A stretch of DNA of 64,000 nt from NCBI GenBank assembly GCA_963693365.1, contig CAVNZM010000008.1, forward strand, positions 3,162,001-3,226,000, given 5' to 3'. The position numbers were made by a program, and so were the translations under genes. This DNA is from Amoebidium appalachense. Taxonomy: Eukaryota > Ichthyosporea. Below are positions 14,486 to 51,652 of this stretch, one piece after another (position 1 is the stretch's first letter; each line of letters opens with the position of its first letter). The notes under the pieces are model-generated. The model saw only the letters and a list, made by a program, of their open reading frames with translations. It ran no database searches and was not told the DNA's origin.

Positions 14486-15206
14486 ATGAGCGCATGTGCG
14501 TATGCGTGTCTGTGTGCGTGTGTGTGTGTGTGCACGCGCGAGTCTCTCTCTCTCTCTCTCCCCCCCCCCTCTCTGCGTGTGTATGTGTGTGTCCATGAGA
14601 GTGTCTGCGCGCGCGCGCGTGTGTATGTGTGCGCGCGAGAGCATCTATGTGTGTGGATGTGTGTGTGTGTGTGCATGCATGGGTGTGCATCCAAACATTC
14701 TTTTTGCATGATTACTAGTGGCTTGGGGGGGGGGGAGGGGGAGGGGAGAGGGGTAGGGGGTACCCACCCATTGTTCCAAGGTTTTCAGGTGCTGTCTGCG
14801 CCTGTGCTTGCTGCTGGTCGTTTCCTTTTGGCTGTTGGTTGTCCCCTTGTGACTGTGCCAATGGCTTTGTCGGCTTCTTGGGTTTTCGCCTGAAACGAAA
14901 AAAAGGAGAGGGAACGATGAGCAATCGGTGGCAGCCATTCATGCACACAATTAAGTTCTTGACATGCCGCAACTGCACCAGGACGTGAAAGGTGGAAGAC
15001 GTTTGGGTGCCCAGGCCATAATGGAGGGGAGGGGAGGGTGGGTAGGAGAGGGGGGGAGAGAGGGAGAGGGAGAAAGAGGGAGGGGAGAAGGGAGGGATAG
15101 ACAGGGGCGCCAGGTGTGTGTGTGGGAGGGGGGGGGGGATGGGGACGAGGGGTTAGAGGTGTAGGGCCGAGGAAAGGGAGAGTTGGGGGTGGGTGGGTGG
15201 GTGAGT

Positions 15207-15244
<38 letters not shown>

Positions 15245-16193
15245 GGGGGGGGGAGGGATGGAGGGGGAGGGGGGGAGTTTCTTACTTTCTTCGGAGAAAT
15301 GCCTGAGAGGCTATCTGCGGCGGAAATTTGTGCATATCCACCATGTGCTTGGCCCGTAATTTGGGGGTGGCAAATTTCTGGCCACAGCTTTCGAGATAGC
15401 ATTCATACTGTTGGGTTGAATATTCGTAAGTTAGATATCCGCAAGTTGGATATATAAGTTGGATATACATATATACATTAGTTAGATATAAGTAAGTTGG
15501 ATATAAGAAAGTTACAGTGAAAGCACTAATATGGCGTGGTTGAGATACACCGAAAAAAAAAAGAGAACACTCACACTCTTGGTTTGGACATACGTAATAC
15601 ACCACCATGTTACTCGTCTAAATGTAGCCAGGACAAACGGCAATATGTGGGATAGCACTCATACGGTTCGTTTGTATACACATGAGTTACAAGTTTAAGG
15701 CTCATATATGTTGTGACACACACAGGAAGAGGCAGTGTCCAGAATTTTGGCTTAAATATAAATAAGCTACAACAGCAGCCTTGACATATGACGTGAATAT
15801 GATGAACCACAACCACGACACACACACAGAGAGAGAGCGAGCGCGCGAAAGTTACTAACACGTAAGGACATACACACAAGGGTGCTTGTGATCCTTCACA
15901 AAAACATTCCCTTGTACACTTGCGACCATCAGAATAGCAGGGCGGAGATGCGGCGGGGGAGGGGGAGGGGGGAGGGGGGAGGGGGGAAAGGGGACGGGAA
16001 AGAAGCCGTTGTGTGGAGGCGTGAACGAAAACAGTCCAGCAGGAATTTTTTTGTGTGCGTACATACGGTGTGCGTGCACTTGCCGGGTGGTGGGTTGGGT
16101 CAAATCGGGCTAAGTTGACTTGTGATGTGTTGCTTCATTTTGTGTTTTGTTGGGTTGTGTTGGAGTGGGTGGTTGGGTGGATTTGGCATGCAC

Positions 16194-16239
<46 letters not shown>

Positions 16240-17251
16240 TCGGGATACACATTAGAGGATTGGAAATGTATTATTATACGTCAGAGGACAAAACATAAAG
16301 ACGCCATAACAACAACCCCCCCCCCCCCCCCAATAGAACTATTAAATGTAACACAAAAAAAAGAACGTGCAGGCACAGAATACATGGGGGGAAGGGGGGA
16401 GGGAGGAAGCATACCATTGGTTGCTTATCAGCCATGACCTTGAACAGTGTGTCGTGTATCTCGAGCAGGTGGAGGTCCAGATAGCGGTGGGAGGGCAGCA
16501 CAAGCATGCACTGCGAGCACACGTGCCGGTGTAGACTAGAGGGGGGAAAAAACAACACAAGAAAAAAACATGCGGTGTTAGAAAGTAAAGGAATTGTGGA
16601 TGAAAGGTGCAGGAATCGTTCGTGCATATTTTCAACGGTATTAGATGAAAGCGTTGTCATGTAAGAGAAATATCGGCCCAAACGATTTCTGGCTCAATTT
16701 CTCAAGCTAAAGTTGCAGCTGGCCTGTTACTGCGAAAGGGAATACATAAGGACATATGAAGGAGTCTTGCTCTCAAATACTCATATCAAAAAGTTGTACA
16801 TGTCATGTAGAGGTCGGAGGAATCCCAGCACCCCCCCCCCCCCCCCAAAAAAAAAAGGCCCCCAACCCCTTCCCCCCACGCGTCTTCCCACCTTTCCTGA
16901 CTGATTGAGTCAACTACGCAACAAACACTTCTATGTTCGTTTCTGTCTCTTCATCTGCATCCTACTCCCATAACTTACACCTTCTTCACCACTCATTCTC
17001 ACTCTTGATCAGGGCCTCTCTCTGCCCACCCCACCACCACCATCACCAACACACACACACCCACCCCACCACCAGCACACACACGTGCACGCACAGCCAA
17101 TCTCCTCCTCACTACATGCGTTTACAAACATTCGGTCGTTTAATTTGCACACATACTCCGACTGGTAAAAATCACATCTAGTCCCTCCCTCCCTCCCCCC
17201 CCCCCCCCCCCCTACCCCCAGGAAAAAAAAAAAAAAGAAGGAAAAACAGGT

Positions 17252-17293
<42 letters not shown>

Positions 17294-17294
17294 T

Positions 17295-17325
<31 letters not shown>

Positions 17326-17834
17326 GGGGGAGGGGGGTAAATACCTCTCGTAGTGGGCCTCATAGGCAGATGTGGAGTCGAACCATTTGCCACAATTGTC
17401 CCAGAGACACCGGAACTGCCTGGCCGGAGAACAGCATAAAAACTCAGAAACTGCTAATTCCAAATCGCACACAACTCATTCGATCTGCACAGACTGCCCC
17501 ATCTTGAATGAATAACCCCCCCCCCCCCCCCCCCCCCACAGGTCCTTCGGGGGTAACCCCTCTCCAAGCAATCGGGGGGGAGGGGAGGGGGGGGGGGGGG
17601 GGGTGAACACAAACAAATTTGCATGATCATCTTACAACGACATAGTAAAGACCCCTGCAACTCCACCTCAAGTCCAACCATGGAGGTTGACTTTGGGAAT
17701 GTGCACAAATGCACAGCAGATCCCCCCCCCCCCCCCCCCCCCCCACCCACCCACACAACTCCCCTCCTGCCTCGACACATACATCCGTCCTACGCACACA
17801 CACACCCACGCACACACGCACATGCGCGAGCGCG

Positions 17835-17868
<34 letters not shown>

Positions 17869-18760
17869 TCGACGACGACGATGCGACACAGGCAGGCAGG
17901 CATGCATGCAGGCGGGAGGGAATGTGTGTGTGTACACACACGTGCGTGCGTGCGTGCGGGAACGCCTGCACACACACATACACGTACACACACAGAGAGA
18001 CACTCACACACCACAAACGCACACAAAACCAAACACAAACAAAATGTTGTCGGGGACACATACCCGACATTCTGACTGACCGGGCCCTCGGTAGGAACAA
18101 ACTCCACAGCCAGCTGCTTGAAGAATAACTCCCGCTCTTCGTTGCCTTCCTATAAGCAACCATAGGGTTAGGCACTGGTGCACAATCTACCGTTGTCTAA
18201 CATGTTTGAAATAAGAATGAAAAACAATAACAAAAAAAACATAAAAATTACAACCAAAACTGGCATTTTTGTTGAGTGGTGATGACACTGGTGTGACACT
18301 CTGTAGGTGCGAGAAAAATAGAAGGAGAAGATGTGTACAAGGAGCCAGATTACATCGTGGCTAGCGCAGGTAAACGAGACCATTCCATTCCATGAACGTA
18401 CTAACAATAACAAAGACCAACAGTAAGTGCACATCAAAGAAACTAATATTAGGTTTAACGACTAAACAAGACTAGATTATTATAAACATGAGACTAGCAA
18501 CTAGCATGTGCAAACGAGAGCCCATCCCAACCCAATACATCAAAACTCCTTATAATGGGTGCCCACAAAAAGGTTGAAGAGGCTAAACGGCAAGCATATT
18601 GTACACAAATGAAGAGAAGAATCTGCCGGGCCACATGTTCCGCATAGATAAAAAAGAAAACCAGAAATATCCCCAAGAAACACAACTCACACAAACTTCG
18701 GAAACATTTCTTGTATAAATGAAACACGATAACCACTCCCTCCCTACCTCCCTCCCTCCC

Positions 18761-18802
<42 letters not shown>

Positions 18803-18850
18803 TCTCCCCTTGCCCCAAACAGACAAACAAACAAACAAACAAACAAACAA

Positions 18851-18881
<31 letters not shown>

Positions 18882-18967
18882 GAAAAAAAAAGAAAAAATA
18901 ATAATAATAACGCATTCTCTCACCCTCCATGCATAAAAGTGTGTAGTACACAGAACAAGGTTCTGCA

Positions 18968-19001
<34 letters not shown>

Positions 19002-19045
19002 TCCGGACACACACACACATACGCACACGCACATACGCCGGCGTG

Positions 19046-19090
<45 letters not shown>

Positions 19091-19389
19091 CCAAGAAAAA
19101 ATAAAATAAATAAGAAAAATAAAAATAAAAACAATCAATAAAAATCAACAACACGATCATACCAATTCTATGACACTTAAAAAAAAAATAGGAACATGGT
19201 GTTTTGAAGGTATCTAATGTTTCTTGATGGCCCAATACACACCCACTACTGGAGAAGAGAACCTCACAAAGAAAAGATAAGATGACCCTACCAAAATGAC
19301 TGTGTGTATTTGGCATGCATGTGTGCATTATAGGCTCAAAAAAGCATGCAAGGAGGGCGCAGGTTCTGCTGTGTATCTTCCCTGTCTAT

Positions 19390-19432
<43 letters not shown>

Positions 19433-20207
19433 CTTCCTTTCTATTTATTCTGCCCGCAGCCTCCCAGAGATTTGGGACAATACTCCAAAAGATAAGGGAA
19501 TGCTTTTATTTGAGAAAGAATAAACATCATCCCCCCCCCCCCCCCCCTCCAAAAAAAAAAAAAAAAAAAAAAGGCAGAACACCCCTCTGTCCTCTTCCTT
19601 TGATGTCTCCATCAGTTCACTTCCTTTATACACAATTTGCTGCGGAGACAGACTGAATCGATACCTCGTGCCTACGTGCACACACACCGAAACATCTTAC
19701 TGGCTGCGCAAGGAAACACCAGAAAGCGGCCCAAGCGCATACACACCAAAATGGAGTAAAGACTAAGAGCACGCTGTGAACTAAGAAACAGGGCAGGGTG
19801 TGCGTGCGAGCAGGCTAGTAAGAACATGCATTACAAAACTTCAAAACAGGGCATAAATGAGTCGAAGCATGAATAGGGAACCTAAGACATGAGTCGAGAC
19901 ATGAATAGGGAACCTAAGCCAATACGCCAGCATCATTTTGCTGCTGCTCCCGGCAGCCTCCACCCCCCCCCCCCCCCCCCCCCCCCCCCCCACCACCTTT
20001 CCCTCCCTCCCTCCCTTATGAACCACTCCTGATCCCCCTCCCTACTCCTGATTCCTGACACCAAACCAACTCCTTACAACCCTTTCCTTCTCATCCAGCA
20101 AAAACGAACAGTGGCCTACCCACCTGAAACAGCGGGTGAAAAGGGTCGTAGGAGCGCTTCTGCCTGACATAACGCCACGGCAGAGGTTCCCGCTTGCTTG
20201 CAGTCAT
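13585..20207 (-). CDS. ZNF511: ZNF511-like C2H2 zinc-finger protein, complete, 7 exons
   Basis: Exons on the minus strand: 20207-20124, 18149-18064, 17419-17345, 16535-16415, 15407-15286, 14889-14768 and 14048-13585. They total 1074 nt (357 aa plus stop), and every junction is phase-consistent. Exon 1 is a basic N terminus, exon 2 an acidic helix. Exons 3-5 encode three C2H2 fingers: [39 protein letters not shown] and [19 protein letters not shown]. The exon 3-4 junction reads [13 protein letters not shown], matching the HYHTLHGNVCSFC-type linker of animal ZNF511. The last exon holds the conserved [17 protein letters not shown] block, like RIPSTICFGQG near the ZNF511 C terminus, followed by a Lys/Glu-rich tail. 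The family is nuclear with poorly known function. Four donors are followed at once by C tracts. The gene is divergent from FNBP4. Confidence 0.88.
15418..15515. repeat. Degenerate AAGTTGGATATA tandem repeat
   Basis: Six or so imperfect copies of a roughly 11-20 nt unit (AAGTTGGATAT, AAGTTAGATAT) lie just upstream, in the sense direction of ZNF511, of its exon 5 acceptor, inside intron 4. Confidence 0.7.
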
Positions 20208-21115
20208 GTTCGTCTCCATTTATTTCCACCCCTCCCTCGTTTTTTCCTGCGCAGGCTATGTACTGAGGGATTTGAAATTTTCGCGCCAAAAGTGCATTTT
20301 GCGTAAAAAACCTTAATTTGCGCAAACGTAATGCTGTACATACATGCACGGACAGATGGGCAGTCTAGCAGAGCTATATGTAGATATCATAGGACAAGAG
20401 AAACACGAACAGCTTAGTCTCGACTTCAGAGGAAAAGATACGTTAACGGTGTTCGAGCAAAACCGAAGGAAAAAATGAAGAGAAGAGGCGGGTTTTCCGG
20501 CAGGCGGCAGATGCTGCAGCTCGACACAAAAACTTCCAAGTCCACTGCCTCAGGTTGTTACTGCTTGGAACGGGCCATGTTTTACCCCCCTTAGGTTTCT
20601 CCTCGATTATTGGGTTGTAAAGATGAGCACTGGTGTTTGTGACTTTCTTGAGGAGTGAAAAAATGCATCGTGCATCATTGGGTGTGTGCATTATGATGCT
20701 AGCGAAATTGAACAGGTGTGGTCAGCGAGAGTGCTTTGACAGTTGTTGGAATTCAAAAAAGGTGTTGTCTGCTGAATTGTTCGCATCAAAGAAACGGCCT
20801 GTGGGACCAAATACTAACATGCCACAGAAAACTTTAAGCGAACGCTTGCACCTACAAAGGACATCAACGGCAAGGTACACGCTGATGGAGCTTTTCAAGC
20901 CTCTGTCTCCGTTTTCCAGTTAACAATTCAGGTTTGGAAAGCACCTGATGCTCTTTTGTCCCGACCCGTCCACGTCTTCCCTCTCCTTTATTTCTTCCCT
21001 TAACAAAACAGTCCCCTTTGTACTCCAAAAAATTCTTTCGGTTTTTGACAAGTGCTTGGGTTTTTGCGTTTACTGTTATTCTTCTTGTTCTGACTAGTTG
21101 GGTGCTCTACCACAG
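20208..21115. promoter_or_regulatory. Divergent promoter between ZNF511-like and FNBP4-like genes
   Basis: Only about 0.9 kb separates the ZNF511 ATG (20207, -) from the first FNBP4 exon I can place (21116, +). The region lacks the homopolymer tracts seen elsewhere and carries an E2F-like site (20278-20291). The missing FNBP4 first exon should lie here. An ATG at 20819 opens a frame ending in a good donor (AAG|GTACAC, 20873-20880), but its phase (2) does not match the next exon (needs 1), so it is not claimed. Confidence 0.55.
20278..20291. promoter_or_regulatory. E2F-like site TTTTCGCGCCAAAA
   Basis: Near-perfect 14-bp palindrome matching the E2F/DP consensus (TTTSGCGC), 71-84 bp upstream of the ZNF511 ATG in the divergent promoter. 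Confidence 0.5.
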
Positions 21116-28354
<7,239 letters not shown>

Positions 28355-28604
28355 CCGCAGTTGGGAAACTTAGTGTTGGCTAAACAACGAAGGTTGTGCA
28401 CGTAGCAGTGCTGTTGGTACGAAACATTGCTAGTTCACTTATAATTATGTATTGGTCGTATGATTTGGAGTGATGCAATTTCTGAAACCGTGTACGTACG
28501 TGTGTATGTTGTGCCCCAGGTGGGCTGGAGATGGCCATCAATAACAAACAGACGTAGCGGGCCATACTGACCAACAAAAAACGATTACCATCTCCTCCTC
28601 CTCT

Positions 28605-28670
<66 letters not shown>

Positions 28671-29278
28671 ACAACCACCACCCGGTCTCCGGAGCTCGAA
28701 GCTCGTCAGCATACACAGAAAGGTTGCCCATCACAACACTACCCACGATTCCAAGCTGTGTGATAAAAATACAGTTTCCTTCATGTGGGGTAATCAATAC
28801 CCCGGCTACATTAACTTGCAGCTATGCTCACAGCTGGTTAGAGCCTCGTTAATGAACGTTCACTCTCGTATCACATTCTTAAGTGGTGCAGGTGGGGTAA
28901 TATTGGTCGAAGATTGTGTACTGCAGAGTACAAATGATGCTACCTTTTGCTAACGAAGTAAAAACTATTACTCGACGCAACCGGTGCATGCATCCTTCAT
29001 AGCACAACGAACCGCCACGTCTCTATATAGCTACATTAGTTTCACGTTGTTTCTCCCTCCCTCACCACCACCACCATCACCTTCACGAGCACTTTAAGGA
29101 AAAAAAGAAAGAAGAAAACTACGCCACGGGTTGGAAGAAAAAGATTAACCAAGTGTACTTCCGAGCATGTTGTAGTGTGCCGCGAGCACAGATTACTGAC
29201 TAACTTAAAGGCTGAAAATACATTAATAGCTGCACCAACACCAGACGCATATGCACCTTCCTTGCCTACAGCTGAGTT
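28355..29278. other. Spacer between FNBP4-like and GNAT genes
   Basis: Contains one long C tract followed by (CA)n (about 28607-28673). The rest is unique sequence with no exon-like frame. It should hold the 3' untranslated regions of the converging FNBP4-like (+) and GNAT (-) genes. Confidence 0.6.
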
Positions 29279-29857
29279 TCACAGATTATTCAAGTCCCAA
29301 GCAACCACCAACCAGTCGTCAGCATCATCCTTGTACTCGTGAATAATTCTGTAGCCAGCTCTCTCGTGCACTTTTAAAGAGCGCACGTTTCTCCTGGCTA
29401 CTTCCGTAACGCTCAAACCATACTTTCCATGCAGATGTTTCCCGTGTACTTTGAAGAGCTCATCCACCAACCCACACCCCCGGTGTGACTGCGCGACACA
29501 CAGCTGACCCATGACGATGTAACCTACCTGCTTTAACGTTTCCCCTCCAACTTCCAATTTATCAAGCAAGTCAAACATGGTGAAAAGTACCGGAATGTCG
29601 CTCCTGAAACTCTCTCGCATACTCAAGCAGTACCCCACCACATCATCGTTCTCATCCACACCAATCACGTGTGCTTCTGCATCATGCATTCGTTTCAGCA
29701 GCTCGAAATTATGCTCCACCGTAACGAATCCTTGCGTTTGTGCCGTGTTTGGAGTCAGGTTTTTCCTGTGGTTTTTCTGCTGCAGCGCCAATATACCGTG
29801 TAGATCCTTGTTTGAGGATGCAAGGCGGACAGTATACTTCGGGACGGAATGAGGCAT
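29279..29857 (-). CDS. GNAT-family N-acetyltransferase, single exon
   Basis: Intact 192-aa intronless ORF starting ATGCCTCATTCC at 29857. It has the GNAT fold order: N-terminal strand and helix with a basic loop, HVIGVDENDDVVGYCL (beta 2-3), then GYIVMGQLCVAQSHRGCGLV. The last includes the acetyl-CoA pyrophosphate-binding motif (SHRGCG, fitting R/Q-x-x-G-x-G/A) at about residues 128-133. It is followed by EVARRNVRSLKVHERAGYR, the usual N-x-x-A-x-x-x-Y-x-x-x-G-F/Y type segment. The substrate cannot be inferred. There is no signal peptide, so it is probably cytosolic. CCAAT lies at about 30141-30145, some 285 bp upstream. The frame is clean, unlike its repeat-filled neighbours. Confidence 0.85.
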   Translation of the reverse strand: MPHSVPKYTVRLASSNKDLHGILALQQKNHRKNLTPNTAQTQGFVTVEHNFELLKRMHDAEAHVIGVDENDDVVGYCLSMRESFRSDIPVLFTMFDLLDKLEVGGETLKQVGYIVMGQLCVAQSHRGCGLVDELFKVHGKHLHGKYGLSVTEVARRNVRSLKVHERAGYRIIHEYKDDADDWLVVAWDLNNL

Positions 29858-31605
29858 CTTGACGGAGAGAAGTTAGGCCGATAAAGAGTGGTCTTATGGC
29901 GTACCAGTGCGTTACAGTTTGTGCGTAACTATGCTCGTGTGTTACTACATATGGAAGCAAAAGAGAGCGTGTTGTTGTTCAGCGCAACCGCACAAGGATA
30001 CGTCTACTGGTCCCGCAGTGAATGCCGTCTGCACGGTTAAACGTTTTGAATTAACTTTTGTGGCCGCTTTGTGGCAAGGCCTCATTATCTATCCGGATAG
30101 GAGGCCTTGCTTTGTGGCCGACAACATGGTGAGTTTCTAGCCAATGATATTCGTGTACTCTCGTAAGGCTACACAGGCCGCTGACACTGGTTGCAAGTTG
30201 CCGCCGAACTTGGGTCTCAGTGACGAGCTACCTTTGAGGGGTCGGGTCTGAACAAAACAGGGCAACTGTTTTGGGCACAAACTATCAGTAATATAAAAAA
30301 CGAGTAGATGTATAGAATAATTAGAAAAGCCCTTTTGTATTGCTGTAGCTAGCGCAGTCAACCGATCGTGCACTCACCATGGGCATGGTCATGGGCAACC
30401 CGTCAAAGCTGTCGACACACTTCACAACAGACCATGCTAATACAATTAATTATATGTAGTGGCGTATTCGGTCACCTGGCAGTTTAAAACCACATAAGCA
30501 TCAATGAATCTGCTAATTAGAAGCAACTCCATAGTATTATGCTATTGGCAAAGCCCCACAGCGCTGAAACATGTCACATGCCAATTGCGTGCTATGCCTT
30601 TGGAGCCAGAAGGTGTAAGTCAGGAACGTTCATGCACAAAAGCAATATCACATGTGCATATTTGCTGACATGTAAGAAACGTCCAGCGTTTATTTTTACA
30701 ATGTTGTGGCACAGCAGTGCTCTATGCATGTCTATGATTCCCCTACAGATCTAATATTAGATACAGTATAAAAACAGCACTACCTCAGGTCTAAATATGG
30801 CATCTTGTTATGAGAATGTTGCATTTATAGTTATAAGGAGACATTGGTTATAGAATAGGTAGGGAGTTTGTGATGCTATAATATTGAGATAACAACAAGA
30901 CCAAACCGCTTACAGTACTATTATAATCGAGACAACAAAATCGACTATAAAAAAAAAACGTTATGAACCAAACCTTTTTCATTCGTCGAGGCCTAGAAGA
31001 ATGTGTCAGAGCAGTTTCTAGGTTGTGATCATCACACACACATGCATTCATACACAAATAAAACGGGCAAACCCTAACAACCTTACGGCATGGAATCTAA
31101 TAATTAGTAAATCTCAATCCTAATAAGTCCTTACCTTAGCTAGGAAATAGTGAATTTCGTCCTAACAAGTCCTTACCTTAGATAAAAAGCACTAAATATC
31201 ATGCTAAGTAAGTTTTTCACATTCAAGCTACTCTACACACCACAGCCACTCTGTTGGAGTATCGGAAGGGAGTGGTACAAATGCAAGTGCTTTCCAAGCC
31301 GATTAAAACTAGATAAATACTGGAAACCTGTGTGCATTCATGGTGTTGTCTGTGTGTGTGCTGTTTATGTATGTGCTTGAGTTATTAATTTCTATATATG
31401 GTCCGTGCCTGCAAAAAGTTAAATCATGAACGTGTCGCCTTCCTGCCTTTGATTGCGTGTGTGCGTGTGTGCGTGTGTGCCTCCCTGTGTGCATATGTGC
31501 ATGTGATGGTGTGTGTGTGTGTGTGTGTGTGTATGTACGTGTATGTGTGTGTGTGTGTGTGTACACGTGTGTGTGTTCCGCGTCTGTTTATGTGTGTGTG
31601 TCTGT

Positions 31606-31647
<42 letters not shown>

Positions 31648-31689
31648 ACGCCTTCGAAAACCCAAGCGCCGAAGGCAGAACACTGTTGG
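29858..31689. other. Spacer upstream of GNAT gene, with hairpin and short repeats
   Basis: Unique, AT-richer sequence with few homopolymers until (GT)n and a G tract at about 31505-31645. Includes the hairpin at 30074-30110 and a 21-bp direct repeat (CCTAAYAAGTCCTTACCTTAG) at 31119-31139 and 31161-31181. No protein-like frame seen. The right end is downstream of the PH-DysF stop codon. Confidence 0.6.
30074..30110. promoter_or_regulatory. Long hairpin with nested palindrome
   Basis: GCAAGGCCTC (30074-30083) and GAGGCCTTGC (30101-30110) are perfect complements, and the loop contains the perfect palindrome CTATCCGGATAG (30089-30100). TTTGTGG lies just outside the stem on both sides. About 215-255 bp upstream of the GNAT start codon. 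Confidence 0.7.
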
Positions 31690-42724
<11,035 letters not shown>

Positions 42725-42978
42725 CTTCGTCTAATGCTTAGTGTATTCCTTCTCTCATTATTCTTAGAAATGGGTGCAGGTTTATAAGTGGACAAAAAAC
42801 ATAAACCACTACAGTCACAGGGCCCAAAAAAAAACTTTGAATGAAAGGGAAAACAGTCAAGGCAGATCTGGGCAGATCCTGGCTGCGCAGGAACAAACAC
42901 GGGGGATGGAGGAATGTTCCCTCGAAATAAACCTGAACCCAATCAAAAAAAGAGGAAATGACAGGAATAAGGGCATAT

Positions 42979-43002
42979 GATTGGTATATTTTGGCGCCAA
43001 AA
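42979..43002. promoter_or_regulatory. GATTGG box plus TTTTGGCGCCAAAA palindrome
   Basis: GATTGG (42979-42984) is followed 4 bp later by a perfect 14-bp palindrome (42989-43002) that is the symmetrical E2F site. It lies 255-278 bp upstream of the PH-DysF ATG. Confidence 0.55.
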
Positions 43003-43793
43003 GATATTCATTGTACCTATTGGATAAGTATCAAGCTTTGGTAATGTCTGTTACGGGAGGCTCACTTCCGGCTGGAAGTACATGCATGCGCGTGCTGTAG
43101 TGGCAATGAACATTATGCGGTGATGTGCTGTATTTTCAGGATTTTAGAAGGCAGAACCGCTTGTATAAGCAATATTGTGTATTGACAAAGCAATGTCAGT
43201 GCCAATCGGTATGTTTGAAAGGTTTTATGAGCCGTTTCATCTTTCGTAATGTTGTCAGCACTAAATGTCGTAATAATACCATGGCCACCGCCACCGTACT
43301 GTCGACACGACGTTACGTCACATGTTCAGTATCTTGATCATGAAGTCGGTTATAGAACTTGAAGAAGCTTTCGTATAGGGTTTTATTTTTGATCATTGTA
43401 TCTCTGGGCTTCAAAATCCAATACTCTAATAAAGAATACAGCTTTTCGGCTTCAGGGACGTTTACCAAACGCCTCCGCTGGTCCGCGGCGCTGTGCACGT
43501 GACTGCATGCCAGTCACAGCAGTTGCAACTTTTGCAGGATCCGGAGAGGGTTTGAACGAGGGCAACCAGAGACGCCCGTTAAGCTACCACAACTTTTTCC
43601 TGCCATTCCATCACCTGCTTTTTTTACAGTAACCCTAGCCAGTTTATATGATAGTATAGCCCCTCGGAAGGATCAGTGCCCGTATCTGCTGGCAAGTGAC
43701 CAAACAGTGCCCAGACACAATGGGTTTATTTCACAACCTGAGCCCTTCAGGTTCAGTGAGCCCGCAAGGCTTTCACTATGAATCACCAGCACT

Positions 43794-44163
43794 GAGCCGC
43801 TTCGCGTGGATCAGATATCTAAATACTCGGCAAATTTAGAGAACCTGGTTAATGCCGTTCTCTAAATATCTAAAAGTCTGTTCGATTTGTGTAGAGCAGT
43901 TTGGAAATTGAGTTATCTAAATTCTTAATCGCAATTCTATTGGATAAGAGATATTTAGGCTAGTTCCAAGGACCAATCGTCTCATCCCAGACATCTAGAA
44001 GACCCCCTCCCCTCTTCCAGATGCGCCCATCTGAAGAGGGTCGAACTCAATCTAGATTTTACGCAAACGTTAAACATTTAACAAATCGATTGGATTGGAA
44101 AATTTGTATACGTAAATTTAACAATTTAGATATTCAGATATCTAGATCAACGCGAAGCGGCTC
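43794..44163. mobile_element. 370-bp MITE with terminal inverted repeats
   Basis: Left end GAGCCGCTTCGCGTGGATC and right end (reverse complement) GAGCCGCTTCGCGTTGATC match over 18 of 19 bases, and AGATATCT occurs in both subterminal parts. Both ends are flanked by ACT (43791-43793 and 44164-44166), a 3-bp target duplication as in PIF/Harbinger-type elements. No coding capacity. AT-rich interior with repeated ATTTAGATATCTAAA-like motifs. Confidence 0.75.
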
Positions 44164-44618
44164 ACTACACCAGTTGTATGATGAAGAGTGGTTCAGTTTT
44201 AGCCAATCAAAACGGTGTTATGCAACCCTGGAGGAGGGTAAAAAGCATCACGATGTATAACGCCTGGTGGCCGAGCAAAAAAAGCAGAACCACACCACCA
44301 CTACTGAATGAGAAACCAATTTGTAACAACGATGTTTGTCGAAATTACAGTCCAAAAGAATAATACGAAAACTTCGTGAAAAATAACTACTTAGAAGGAA
44401 AGAAGAAGAAGCCCGTACCACTATTTTGTAGTGTTGCCTACGATATTCGCGTAAAACCACCATCACACGTCTACCACTGAATAGTTTTCTTTTCCCGAGT
44501 CCAGAACCTTGCTACAGGAACAAGCATTTTCGTGCTTATAGACTGGGATCCCGGCAAGTACGCAAAGACGTTCGAAAGGCTACGCGTAAATTGTGCAGAA
44601 AAATCTTGAAAAAGAGGG

Positions 44619-50641
<6,023 letters not shown>

Positions 50642-51574
50642 TGAAGAGAGAGCACGTGTTTGGGGGTTCTTTCCACTTTGTGTGTGTTGGGGGTGGGGAG
50701 GGGGGGGGGGGGAAGGGATAGCCGTTGGTTTGAGCGAGTGAAACGAACTTTTTTTTATGTGCAGGGGCTGCATGTGTTGTATGATCTCTCTGGCCCCATC
50801 TTCTTTTTAGGACCTACTCTCATCTCAACGAAAGAGCGTAGAAAACATGCAGGCACGCACGCACACACATACATACAAGCACACACGAGCATGTTCGCTT
50901 TTCCATCCGGATATGTGTAGCTTTTGAGCACCTCCTACACGCTTTTATTTAATTTGTAAATTAAGTTTTGCGGCCCATGTGTGTTGTCACCCTGTAGTAC
51001 TATGCGGCAACGAGAGCAGCCGAGTCGGTTTTTGTGTTGTTTTTTTCTTTTTTTTTTTTTGTTTTTTTTGTTTTGTTTTTTTCCCTGTTCCTAGCTACGA
51101 TCGATAAATCTTGCGCGTGTGAATACCTATCACACGAATAGCTCTAATGTGTCTATAGCTCATAAATGCATAAATGTCTTGGCCAAGGGCCTTGCGGATT
51201 CGAAAGAATTAAAGTAAAATTTGTGGATCCATACTATGAATCAGTGTGTTTGAGATTTTATCCCCTCAATTATTACGTTACATTTTATGTGCTCATTATC
51301 TTCTTCCATGGAAAGAAGTTTTACAAGGAACAAAGGGACTTCGAGTTTAACTTACCAACCACCGCATCTCCCATTTTAGGCAAAAAGTGTGCCCAGAATG
51401 ACGTCACTCCCTCGATCGCTTGATAAGTTCGATAATTTCTTAGGCGGCGCCAGGGCAATTTGGAATCCTCGATCGGATCAACCTCAATTTTGTCTAAAAT
51501 GGGAGATGCGGTGGTTGGTTAAAAGGTGTTCAGATGAAGTGTTGCAGATTGCAATATTTCTAGTTTTTTTATTT

Positions 51575-51609
<35 letters not shown>

Positions 51610-51612
51610 GGT

Positions 51613-51652
<40 letters not shown>

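Larger units (their letters stand above)
42725..44618. promoter_or_regulatory. Divergent intergenic region, PH-DysF / acid phosphatase
   Basis: About 1.9 kb between head-to-head genes and nearly free of homopolymers. Contains GATTGG and the E2F-like palindrome (42979-43002), a MITE (43794-44163), and a CCAAT box at about 44202-44206. Short frames at 43125-43630 show no family resemblance. Confidence 0.55.

Noticed and set aside
20443-20691. Minus-strand frame of 82 codons in the divergent promoter
   Set aside because: No start context or family resemblance and out of frame with the well-supported ZNF511 exon 1.
20819-20877. Possible FNBP4 first exon starting MPQKTLSERLHLQ
   Set aside because: Donor phase (2) does not fit the next exon (needs 1); no resemblance to FNBP4 N termini. 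Left unassigned.
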